From Clitoria ternatea (taxonomy: Eukaryota > Streptophyta > Magnoliopsida > Fabales > Fabaceae), in contig CM075672.1 of the NCBI GenBank assembly GCA_037962975.1, positions 127,458,001 through 127,522,000 on the forward strand: a DNA stretch of 64,000 nt. The letters run 5' to 3'. The number at the start of each line of letters is the position of its first letter. Within the stretch, counting starts at the first letter, position 1. A program made the position numbers and the translations under genes. Under the pieces are notes generated by a model that was not told where the DNA came from, did not search any database, and saw only the letters and a list, made by a program, of their open reading frames with translations. Positions 25,762 through 36,489 of this stretch are shown here, piece by piece.

Positions 25762-27316
25762 TCTTTTACTTTGTTTATGTGTTATTTTGCTATTTTCAAG
25801 TTGTAATGACTTTGTTTAAATATTCTCTTGAACAATGTATTTTCTTTTCAGTGTAATGGAACTTTACTTCTATGTTAAGTTGTTTGTTGTTACTTCTTTT
25901 CTGAATTGTATTGTTAAATTCATGCACACCATTCCTCACCATTCACTGGCATTTAGGTAAAAAGGGAAGTAATCTATCATTTCGACTTATTGATTGATAA
26001 ACTATGTTAATTATGTTTACTTTAGAATCCATCTTAATAATTTAAAATTTGTTGATTCTCAGGGTTTAATTGGTTAAATTAATTAATTTTCGTTTCTTGA
26101 TTCATGATCCATGTCCATAACTATTTTTAATCTTGTATTATTTGTTTATTCACCATGCTAGTTAGCAATCTGAATTTATAATCTTGCATTAAGTGTGGGG
26201 ACATGATTGGCTGATTACCTATAATGTATTAGCTTTTGAGCCTTTATTAATTCTTTTTCTGAGTGTGCCTGCATTATTGTTAGTGAGACGGAATTTGCTT
26301 CAGTGCTTGCTAAATGATTATATGTTTGCTAATTGGAAATGATGAAGGCCTTCTTTGTTAATTTAGCCAGGGCCAAATTTAGCCATCCTAATCAAATTTA
26401 ATTATCCTTTGACCAATAATTATATTTGAGCCTGAGACCCTTTCATTCTACTTATGTACCTAACTTTACAAGCCAATTTATCTGAGAAAAACCAAGAGAA
26501 TTATCCCTAGATGTACCACTGATGAACCGTTGAGTCTTATCTTATTGCTAGGGACTAGCAAGTTCTAAGTTTGGGGATGAAGAGTGTGCCTAACAGCAAT
26601 TAAAGACACACTCTGACCTTAATTATAGATGAGGATTTTGAAAAATGAAAAAAAGAAAAAAAATGAAAGGAAGAACAACAAAAGCAAAAGAAAGTGAAAA
26701 ATCAGCAAAGCAATTCCTATATAGAAGAAAAATGGTATTGAAAAAAATTTGAAAAAGATAGAAGAAAAGAAAGAAAGAAAGAATCCAAAGGACTCCAAGA
26801 GAAGAAAGTACAAAGCACCCTTCATCTGAAAAATAATGAAAGCAAAAGAGCTAGTTAGTAAAGGCATTTAAGTTAAGATTAAGGCAAGGCATCAGTGGGC
26901 ACATCTTTTAACCCAACATTGACTAGAAAAACAAAAATAGAGCCAGTAGCCTAACCCCATTACAAGCTTAAAAAAGCCCTTACTGATCCAATTGTGCTAG
27001 CATATGTCATGATGTTTAGAACTGTTGCAAGCCTATGTTTATCTAACAATTATGCAGGTGATGAGTACATGCAATTACCCTATACATTGAGAGAAGAGTG
27101 AAACACTAATCCAGTGAGGAAGTATCACCAACTTGTTTCTCAAAAGGAGGTGTGAGTAATTATATTTTTAGAACTTGCGAAAAGAAAGCATGAATGATAT
27201 TCAATAATTATGGTATGATTTAAGTTAAGGAAAGGTTGATTGTTTTGAGTAAATGCAATTGATTTAATTAATCTGAGTAGTTGCTTGAGGACAAGCAAGT
27301 TTTAAGTTTGGGGATG
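25762..27316 (+). other. Athila 3' untranslated region with repeated polypurine tracts
   Basis: No ORF. It contains three tract-like sequences: AAGTGTGGGGACATG at about 26190, TAAGTTTGGGGATGA at 26566-26580, and the true tract at 27302-27316. The last two share about 28 bases of context. A purine-rich run of about 170 bases lies at 26636-26800. The minus-strand ORF there is an artefact of that run. Confidence 0.75.
27302..27316 (+). promoter_or_regulatory. Athila polypurine tract
   Basis: AAGTTTGGGGATG immediately before the 3' LTR start TGATAAG. It primes plus-strand DNA synthesis in this lineage. Confidence 0.88.
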
Positions 27317-27594
27317 TGATAAGTCTTGAAAAGACTTAATTATTTCACTGTTAATTTAACCTAATCCATTTAATTTTGTTTAGTTTGGCATTATTATTTA
27401 ATAAATTATCAATAATTCTTATTTTATTTATTTATTTATTTCAAAAGTGTTTAAATTATGTAAGAAAATGATTAAAAATAATAATTAGTTAGGGAAATTT
27501 GTTTATTTATAAATTCACTAATCCAGTATACATAAGCTGGACAGCCAGCGTACAAACGCTAGGCAATTATTTGTTTGCATGTGCAGGTGCAGTT

Positions 27595-27822
27595 CACGCT
27601 CAAGCTTGAAAGCTTCACGCTTAAGCTTGAAATCCATGCAATCTACGTAAAAAGAGAGAAAAGAAAACACGATCACGCTTAAGCTTGCATCACTCACGCT
27701 CAAGCGTGGAATCAAAGTGTCACTCACGCCCAACCGGTCCCACAGTCACGCTCAAGCGTGAAGACACAATGCAGTAATAATCTCGAGCGCGCTTAAGCAT
27801 GAGTCCTTCACGCTCATGCGTG
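27595..27822. repeat. Palindrome array, word CACGCTCAAGCGTG (Athila 3' LTR)
   Basis: Counterpart of 16358-16584. Several copies are closer to the perfect palindrome than in the 5' LTR. It ends 225 bases upstream of the TATA box at 28047-28053. Confidence 0.9.
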
Positions 27823-28046
27823 AAGGTGGTTAATTAACCTGCTATTTTTCCCTCCAAATGAAATGTTGCACTGTTTCTGTTTTCTGTTTACTGTTGTACA
27901 TTAGTAATTTAAGTATTGAGTGTAATTAATTATCTACTTGTAATTATGTATTTAGATTAGTTAGTTTAATTATTAATTAAGTTTCCTTTGTAATTAATGA
28001 AGTTAGTTAGTTAGTTAGATGCCTATTTATATATTTGTACATACTC

Positions 28047-28053
28047 TATAAAG
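28047..28053 (+). promoter_or_regulatory. Athila 3' LTR TATA box
   Basis: TATAAAG, the conserved counterpart of 16801-16807. Confidence 0.7.
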
Positions 28054-28880
28054 TGGAGAGGCAGAGTATAGAATAAGAACACAATTCATTTTCTCATTTT
28101 CAATCTCTCTCTAATTCTTTTCTCTCTCTACATTATCTCGTCCATGTCTCTTCACATTCCTTCATCAGAATCCATCTCCATGGGTTTCTAAACCCCTAGG
28201 GTTGGGATTGCTGAAGCTTCCGATGGAATCTTGAAGCTGCATTGAGGAAATTATCTTCTAAAACAAGAGGAGAACAAGCTAAGAAGTGGATCTACTCTAC
28301 TGGATTGAAAAATCCATATCCAAATAAAGAATCTCACCAGTGAGGAATCATGGTTGAGGCTTAGGTAACTTCTGGCTTCCTAACTAATTCAGGCCTAGTA
28401 ATTAGGTGAATAGTTAGGGTTCAACCCCCAATTTCATATTAGATTTCTCTGTAATTGAACACCTAAGGGATTAGGGTTTAATGCTTAGGAATTAGTGTTA
28501 GTCACCTAAGGGATTAGGGATTAACCATCTGTGAATTGTCCTCTTGCATCTGAAGCTTAATTAAACCTCGATTGCATGTTCCTTGATGAAGTTGTAAGCT
28601 GAATTAATCCTAACCTATCTTCCATTAATCACATTTCACATTTTGTACTGCTTCTAAAAATTCAAAAACATAGAAAGTATAAAATAACAAAAACAGAATG
28701 AATTGCATCTGCTTGCATTGGTTCAGCTTGTACTAGTCTAAGATTGCGATAATTACCACAATCCCTGTGGGAACAATCAAATATATTACAAATTTAACGA
28801 TTGGTGCGCTTGCCAAAAGAAAATAAATCCTCCGAGAGTTACACACCAAGTAATGGCTCCGGATTTGTTGCATCAGTGAA

Positions 28881-30157
28881 TTAGTTGTATAGGAAGTGCC
28901 TTGGCCGGCAACCACTGATTTTGTATAGCATATAATGTTGATATATGCTCATTATGTAATTGGATTATTGAATATTCATGTAGAAGGTCATATGTGAAAA
29001 TTGATGGTAGTTGATGGTAATATAATGAATTCCATGTGACTTTGATGAATGCATATTGGTAATGAAATGTTATAGTCAATTGATGGTATTGATGTTTATA
29101 TCGATGGAGAAATTGCTTATAATGTGAAGTTATGTCTTGATATTATGCACAATTGAGGAACTAATGGGGTCAAATAGAGATTTATGAAATTTGGATGGCA
29201 TGTGATAATTTCAATAGCTTCTATATATGGTTTATGATTTGTAGAAACTAGAATGGGCCAATTCCATTGAGAATTAATCCTTGAGTTGCATAAAAATGCC
29301 TTAAAACGGGCTAAACACATTTATGCACATAAGTCCCTTGTTTTTGGGAATTTTTTAGTATGGGCAGTGGTTACGCGTCATATATGGTGTATTTTAGTTG
29401 GTGTTAAAATTTGGTGGTCATTGAATTTTGTATGAGAAAGTTAGGGAGGTAGGAAGTTGGAAAATCATGATTTTTCTACATTGTGCAGAGGGATACTATC
29501 ATGAATCGATTCATGAGTCCCTTGAATCGATTCATGGGCCCCTGGGATGGCTTGAATCGATTCACATGACCCCTTGAATCGATTCAAGAGCTTCTGGAAT
29601 GGCTTAAATCAATTCATACAAGCCTTGAATCAATTCAAGAGGTTCTATTTTTACTGTTCATCAATTCCCAATTGCTTGAATCAATTCATACGAGCTTGAA
29701 TCAATTCAAGAGCCTCTGTTTTCACTGTTTTGAGTTCCAAAAACATGTGAATCGATTCATGAAGTGTTTGAATCAATTCATGGCCCTATTTTCATAAAAA
29801 ATTCATGAGTTTTTATGTATGTTTGGTACTGTTGGACCATGGCATGATTGTACAGCAACATGTAAGCATATTTATCATATTTGGCAATTAATTAGGGTAT
29901 CTTTGAACCTCTTTTCATACCCTCCTACAATTCTCAAAATAAATTATACTTCCGCTACTCCTTGTTAATGATCATGTGGTTGATTATCCAAGGTGCACTC
30001 TTGATTTAACTTACATACCTTCTCTTATCTTTATATATGGGATAGGTCTTTTAAATGATCCGGGGTTACTTGTTAAAATGTGATCTCGTGGTTTCCTTTT
30101 CATTTCTTAATAGCTTTTTAAATCGTGAAAAATTTACCCTCATTTTTATTAATTACA
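28881..30157 (+). repeat. Tekay-type LTR 2, right part
   Basis: Resumes the LTR interrupted at 16083. GGAAGTGCCTTGG near 28895 matches the complement of LTR 1 near 2450, and 29860-30145 aligns closely with the last 370 bases of LTR 1 (shared CTTCCGCTA, CTATCCAAGG/TTATCCAAGG and CACTCTTGAT). It ends at about 30157 (ATTACA) and is followed by CACTA sequence. There is no primer site, so this is a solo LTR or a truncated copy. Joined length is about 4.0 kb against 4.3 kb for LTR 1. Confidence 0.8.
29502..29780. repeat. Palindrome array, word TGAATCGATTCA (Tekay LTR 2)
   Basis: Ten copies of TGAATCGATTCA or its CpG-decay forms (TGAATCAATTCA), spaced about 20-45 bases. It occupies the same place in LTR 2 (about 600 bases after the GGAAGT landmark and 370 before the LTR end) that the CTCGCTTGAGCGAG array holds in LTR 1. 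Confidence 0.9.
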
Positions 30158-30159
30158 AG

Positions 30160-32033
30160 ATTAAGTAAGGTCGATCCTTACATAGCTCGAGGCCAAAAAG
30201 ACTCCATGAACTAGCATATGCTAACTGATTGTGAGTCTCCTCTCGATCCTGCTCAACTCGTTGCTCTATTAACAATACCCACTGGCAGTCCACCTCAGCT
30301 TGCTCTTCTTCCAGTTGCCTCTGTCTACACTCATTTGCGAGCTCGTTATTTAGGTTCTGAATAACCTAAACAACATCTTCCTGTAACGTAGAGGAAGAGG
30401 CAGGGGCCTTCCCAATCCTGGCTTTCTGGGTCCCGATCCAACCAAGGCCAAACACCCTCATTTTCTTGTTGACACCTTTGACAACCTCTAAATAGATGGC
30501 TTTATCATCGGTAGAAGAAAAGGAAGAATGTGCCTCCCCATCAGGTGTTTAAGAGGACAACTCAGCCTCCTTCTCAGCCTACATGGCCCGGTACGCCTCC
30601 TGCATATGTTTAGAAAAATCAAATAAGTTAGTAAATGTAAATCTAAAAAAAGTCTAAAAACATTTGTAAGTTTAGATAAAGTACTGCCATCTCCGTGGTC
30701 TTCTGGTTAACCTAGTGACCAGCCTTGCTCTTCTTGGTGATTTGTATCATCTTAAATAACAAAGGCTCATGGTGCTCCTTTTATTCCTGCAATTCACAAC
30801 ATATTAAAATTGTTAGTGAAAAAGCTTTGAAGTCATTGTATTAATAAATATATTTAACAATGTGTACTTACAAATCTTTTTTGTGCTTAATAATTGAAAT
30901 GGAACCCCTAGTGTAAATGGAGGCTCCAACATCAACCTGTCAATTTACCTTATTCCTAGCACTGGCCTGTTAGAACAAGACACCTCCCCACTTCTGTAGT
31001 ATCTCTTCCCAGTGGGGATCGAGGATCCAGCGGGGGCGCTCCGTCTTCGCCCTTACCTTCTAGAAGGTACTCTTGATGATTTTGGAGGTCTTTATAGTAA
31101 AGATCCTCCTAATCTCATCAGTCATACCCTTCTCCCCCCGATAATCATGATGTAAATTAAAATGTAATTCCAAATCAAAATGCAAGTGTATATAATAATA
31201 AAAGTTACATGAAATTAGAAGGGTTGTGCTAAACTTACTGAGAAAGTGTCAAACCATCTATCTTGGACAGTCTTACCAGCATCTGTCCAAGAGATGTAAG
31301 GACCATACCATTGGGCATTGGGCCCTCAAAACCTTAGTAATCGCTTTAGTAGTGCGAGTACTATCAACAAAAGTGTAGTTCAAACAATGAAACAATTAAT
31401 CAACAAAATTGAACCTTAAAACTAACATAAACCAGGGAGTCCACTGAAATTTTGGCAGAGTCTCCTCTATAAACTGAACATTTCTAAATTTTTACAAGTA
31501 CCCTGTTACACACAGAAAACTTTCCAGTACAGTTCAATGTAAAGAAACATCAACAAATATGCAATAGTTATGTTATCAGCATATATACCAATACCTAGTA
31601 TGCTTTGCTCTCCACTAACAAACAATAATCAAATCAATCTCAACATTACAGATAACATAGGTATATAGCATACACAAAAGTACCTAGTGAGCTTTGATCT
31701 CTACTAACAAACATCAATCATAGACATATCTCCACTAACTTAAGGAAATATAGTAATACTTACTCGTCTACGTCTGATAATGGGACCAGAGTGGGAAAGA
31801 GGGTCAGATGCTAATGAAGGGGTCCCCTCGTAGACTTACTCCTACTACTGCTGAGGGTGTAACACGTCTGGAGTGTAAAAGGCTGTAACATCACCTTGAA
31901 CTATCGATATGGGTGTTTGGTGTGCATTGTCATCTGTTGGTACGGTCTCCCTCTGTGTGCTAGGGGTACCAAGTCGTGTAACCGGGGAGTGTCTACCACC
32001 ACCCCGACCAAACCTTCCTCTGCATCCAGTCAT
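30160..32033 (-). pseudogene. CACTA second gene, TNPA-like (Transposase_24 type), with introns
   Basis: Minus-strand exons can be followed in order. 32033-31845 begins MTGCRGRFGRGGGRH, a typical basic start. 31330-31240 carries WYGPYISWTDAGKTV and ends at a GTAAG donor. 31140-30890 contains PRWILDPHWEEILQKWG and a VDVGAS...GGSIS-like block. 30780-30660 and 30600-30180 contain YLEVVKGVNKKMRVFGLG and a Glu/Gln-rich coiled tail. These are landmarks of the plant Transposase_24 family, which in En/Spm-like elements supplies the TNPA-type protein that binds subterminal repeats. Several stops break it. It lies directly downstream of TNP2, as in other CACTA elements. Exon limits are approximate. Confidence 0.7.
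31440..31540. repeat. CACTA direct repeat, copy 1 (inside TNPA-like intron)
   Basis: Shares with 36278-36380 a block of about 100 bases, including GAGTCTCCTCTATAAA and CCTGTTACACACAGAAAAC, in the same orientation. It lies in the gap between the first and second exons of the TNPA-like gene. Confidence 0.7.
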
Positions 32034-32149
32034 CTGTCAATAAACAATGTAAGCATTAATCAGTAAAAACAATAATATATATATACATATATTTATATAC
32101 AACTATATACTTTGAGTCTATTTTAGTTTAGAAGTACCTTTTGGTGTCA

Positions 32150-35100
32150 GTGTGACTCTCAAAATTCATTTCAGATGTGTTATCATTTTCCAAATTTGCC
32201 CTGGACTATTTTAATGACAAGACAACTTGTGTGTCAATGTGTTCACCACCTAAGGCTGCAAGTGTCTCATCTAGTATGACTGGATCAATATTCAACACTC
32301 AATGACTGTTATGGAGGTCACTCGGAGCTACCTAATAAGCATCTTTAACCTCATCGGAGACGTTATCAATGATCTGACTACGAGCCTTGGCTTTGATGAC
32401 TATATATCAGTCCCGGTGCCCTCCAGGGAATTTTGTGTAATAAACCTGCTCTACTTGCTGGGCAAAGATGAAGGGATAAAACCCTTTACATTTACCGGTT
32501 TTTTCACCTCAACTATTCTACAATTGTTGTCAACTTTTGTACCTATACCGATTGTGTTGTCGTACAAATCACACTTAAATAAAACTAAATCTCTTTTAAC
32601 CCATCAAAAGAAAGAAACTTGAATGTTATCTTTTAACACACTATAGAAGTCCTCCTCTAAATCTCCAGTTGTGCCTTTAACACAAACCCTAAAGTTATGT
32701 GTTCACATTCCTTCACTCCATTGGAAAATGTTAAACTTATAGCCGTTTACGTAGAAAATTGGCCATTTTTTAACAGTTTTCACAGGCCCCAAGAAAGAGC
32801 TTGGAGTAAAGGGTCTTCAATTTGGTTGTTTGGATCTTGAATCTGTTCAAAGCATAACATACAACAATGTTAGAATGTACATAACTATACAACTTAAAAA
32901 AAACATAAAGTGTATGGGCCTTACATGTTGTACAAACCAATCGATGAATTTGGATGATACCTCACTACAAACTTGGTTGCCAATTATATCATTTTGCTCT
33001 TGTCTCGGTATATCTACATATATACTATTTAAAGAATAATAGTTTAACTACACAAAAATTTTATGTTCAGGATGAAACAATGTAAAAGTTTGTGACTTAC
33101 TCGAGATATGGTTCAACTTCCTCGCGGTTTAAAAGAATGTATAAGTGAGCCATGTTTCTCATCAATGTAACATTCTATGACCTTGCCCTTATGACGACCA
33201 GGATAGTTAAACATTGAGGTTTGTTCGTCCACAACGGGGTTTGGTGCCACCGTAAGGTTACGGGGGATTTTAGTCATTCTTGTTTCTATCTCTGTTGGAA
33301 AGTAGAATGAAGCAAAAAGGGTCCTTTCTTCCACTAAGTATGCCTCACAAATCGATGCCTCAACACGTACCTTGTTTGACACTTTTTCTTTTAAAGAGCG
33401 TAGGAATCTAGTGAAACATAAAGAATTATTGAGTTATGTATACATTAATTTTTACAACAAATTTTGGAATGGAGTAAAGTTGTTCTAACGTCTAACCTTT
33501 CAAACCGATACATCCAATGATACTGCACTGGACCACCAACCCTAGCCTTGTATGGTAAATGAATCGGTAGGTGCTCTATAGAATAAAAAAACTAGGGGAA
33601 AATCTCCTCCAGCTTACAAATCAACACCAGAATGCTTTCCTCCATCCTCACAAGAGTCTCCTTTGTTAAGACTATTGTTGTCAACTCTTTAAGAAAATGA
33701 CTCAACTCAACCAACAATTTCTAGATAGGTTTCGATAAGGCATAAAATGCGTATGGCTGTAGTCGTGGCATAAGCACATGACAATCATGACTTTTCATGC
33801 CAAATAGCCTGCCCTTTTTAGGTTGATATATCTACTCAAATTTGAAGCAAACCCGTCAAGCATGGTCAACCTATTCACCTACAAACAGATAGCCATCCAT
33901 TGAGATTTTATTACTGCATATTTGACTTGTGATTTAAACATTTTCCTGTGTCCCACATCCCTCAATTCTAGATCCTTCCTTAAACACAAACTTACAAAAT
34001 CTAATCAGTTTTTCTTGTTTTCCTTTGTTCCCCCCTTAATGTCCATCACAGTGTCAAATATATTCATGAAAACATTTCATTCGGTGTGCATGACATTTAT
34101 GTTGTGTCTTAACAATAGGTCTTTCCAATATGACAAATCCTATAAGATACTTTGCTTCACCCAGTAGTGCTCCTTCCTATAACCCGTAAACTCCTTAATA
34201 TTCTTATCCCAAATGTAAAGATAGTTAGATACTTTTGGCCACACCTATGGACTGGATAATCTGTGGAGTAGAGGTTCGTTGACAACCTTGTTTTTCTTAA
34301 ATGCGATTCTTGATCTCCTGTAAGGGTGATCCGACAGTAGGAATTTACGATAACAATCAATATAACTTGTCTTGCCACTAAAGGGGAGTGATTCCCCCTG
34401 GTATGTTCCATGCATATAGGGCAAGCAAGCTTCCCAAACATTGACTATCTAAAAAGCATACCACGTAGGGAAGTTATTAATGGTCCATATCAAAATAACC
34501 CTCATCATGAAATTTCTTTTAAGGATGCATCGTAAGTCATAACCCCAACATCCCACAAATGTGTCAACTCCTCAATCAACAGTTGCAAAAAGATGTCTAT
34601 TTTTGCCTTTAGATTTTTAGGTCCTGGAACCAGTACAGATAGAAATATCACCTCCCTCTTCATACACATCTTAGGAGGCACATTGTACGGGGTTAGTATA
34701 ACTGGCCAACAAGAGTATGCTCTTCTGTATTGACATAAACGAGTTGAATTCATCAGTACATAGGCCAACCCGTACATTGTACGACTCATGTAAAAAGTCC
34801 AGGTACAGCCCATCTAAATACTTCCATGCTTTCCCATCAGATGGATGACACAAGACCCTCCTGTATTCGATTTAGAGCATGTTAACGCATGTGTTTTGCC
34901 ATGGACAATGAGGCGTATAAACATTGATGTGGTGTAATCAAAAAGTACCACATTTTTTTCCTTACCGTTCTAGTTACTTTCCCTCTTCTCTCAATAGTTT
35001 TATAACGATCCTTGCTATATTGTACACACTTGTCCACACTCTTGCCCTGAACTTGTTTCGGAACAATATACACCTGTCAACACAACACTCTATCTTCATA

Positions 35101-35750
35101 TATCCCAACCCCAAGTTTGCCACGCTTTCTGAGCATAATATAGGTTTGTCAGTATTCTGTTTCCGTTTGGCATAGTGGAACCCATCAAATCCACCATTCT
35201 ATTAAAACAACCTCCAAAGAGATTATACTCTGCCTTTATGCTTAAAGCAGCTAGGGAGACAGATAATTCAGTATGACTCTAACAGCCGTCCCATAATAGG
35301 GTCTGTGCCGCCACCAACAAATCATAAAATCTCTTAACATCTCGATTAGGATCCTCCTCTACACCCTCAATCTAATCCCCAAGTTCGTTATCATGTTGTA
35401 GAACACGCCCGGTGGAAGATCCTACATGATCCATCACCATTTGTTCTATGTTGTTATAGTTATCCTTATTGCCCCTTACTTCATAGTAAGACGGTTGCAC
35501 AGGTATGCTTGGTGGCCTAGGCGATAACTTCTCACCATGGTTGTACCACCAATAATATCCTTTCATGAATCCCTTCTCATTTAAGTGGCACATCACGCCA
35601 TCCAAATATTCAAAATTCATGCATCCGCACTTAGAGCAAGGACAACAGATTTTCTGGGTCGTTTCAAACTCAGGGGTGTTGGCTGTAGCGAATGGAATGA
35701 ACTCACACAACCCCATCAAAAACTCTTTAATGACTCATCGATTATGATCC
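32150..35750 (-). pseudogene. CACTA transposase TNP2, multiply broken
   Basis: Minus strand, N to C. A transposase-associated domain at 35719-35372 has CPCSKCGC and HLNEKGFMKGY. The TNP2 domain (about 35070-33900) has a YFLITP...MAKHM segment, HPSDGKAWKYLDG, GLCTDEFN, YSCWPVILTPYNVPPKMCMK, GKLACPICMEHT and MHTERNVFMNIFDTVMDIKG. A DUF4218-like part at 33382-33090 has VRVEASICEAYLVEE ending EVEPYLE. A DUF4216-like part at about 32660-32150 has FILF/LVLFKCDLYD, IGIGTKVD and QVYYTKFPGG-type residues. TNP2 is the catalytic subunit that cuts CACTA ends in the nucleus. Frameshifts and stops lie between nearly all of these blocks. Exon boundaries are not resolved. Confidence 0.88.
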
Positions 35751-36489
35751 AGCCGGTTGTACATCCATCATCGGTGTGTCGGAACCTCCATTCATGATAT
35801 TTAATGACAATAGGATTGGTTAGTTTAATTAAACAAGACTTAACTATAGTTCATGAATCACTCTCTATCTCTTTGATGTTGTAAGTAAGTAGGGCCCTAT
35901 CCCATTTAGAATGAAAATGTAACCATCCGTAACCCATCTCCATGTTTGCGTGTGGTTTGTGTTGAAGTTTGATCAGAATTTTGACAACATTTTGCATTGG
36001 TCCCTGAGTACATAGAGGTACATGGGGTCAAAATACCCCACGTAGACATTCACTTGGAGACAACACGAAATGTAAAAACTGGAATCCAATTGCACATCAA
36101 CAACACAAGTTTCAAACAAACACCAATATCTATGGGTTACGCTCTACTGGTAGATTCATCCTAAAATGTCCAATCGGGACAATTCAAGATCCAACACAAT
36201 ACGAATGTATCGACCCGTTGTGTTGAGTCTTGAACGGGAACATATTAGGTACATACATGGTCTAATGACACGGGGAGCCTACCAAAATTTCAGCAGTCTC
36301 CCCTATAAATTAGACATTTCAAAATTTTACTAAACCCTGTTACACACAGAAAACAACCCAGTATAATTCAAGCTATATAGAGTTCAATAATTTTGGGGAT
36401 GAAACATTTATGTTAATTTATAGAATGCACAATTATAAATGGCAACAACACAATCACCTCACAAGGGTCCTAATGACATTTGTTATTTT
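35751..36489 (-). other. CACTA 5' untranslated region upstream of TNP2
   Basis: Noncoding. It contains the direct repeat at 36278-36380 and is cut at 36490 by the SIRE insertion. The continuation beyond the SIRE element would start at 49447. Confidence 0.5.
36278..36380. repeat. CACTA direct repeat, copy 2 (upstream of TNP2)
   Basis: Counterpart of 31440-31540, with CAGTCTCCCCTATAAA and CCTGTTACACACAGAAAAC. It lies in the presumed 5' region of the TNP2 gene. Confidence 0.7.

Larger units (their letters stand above)
16084..28875 (+). mobile_element. Complete Athila-type Ty3/Gypsy element
   Basis: A 12.8-kb element with two LTRs (1546 and 1559 bases), a perfect 5-base target duplication GTGAA (16079-16083 and 28876-28880), a tRNA-Asp primer site, gag-protease, reverse transcriptase-RNase H-integrase, a long spacer with a palindrome array, a 3' accessory ORF and a polypurine tract. 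Domain order and the tRNA-Asp primer are diagnostic of the Athila lineage. It has inserted into Tekay LTR 2. LTR divergence of several percent by eye, and numerous stops, indicate an old and now non-functional copy. Confidence 0.95.
27317..28875 (+). repeat. Athila 3' LTR
   Basis: 1559 bases with the same ends as the 5' LTR and a moderate number of substitutions and small indels relative to it. It is followed by the target duplication GTGAA. Confidence 0.95.

Noticed and set aside
26619..26867. Minus-strand Phe/Leu-rich ORF
   Set aside because: It is the complement of a poly-purine run in the Athila 3' untranslated region.
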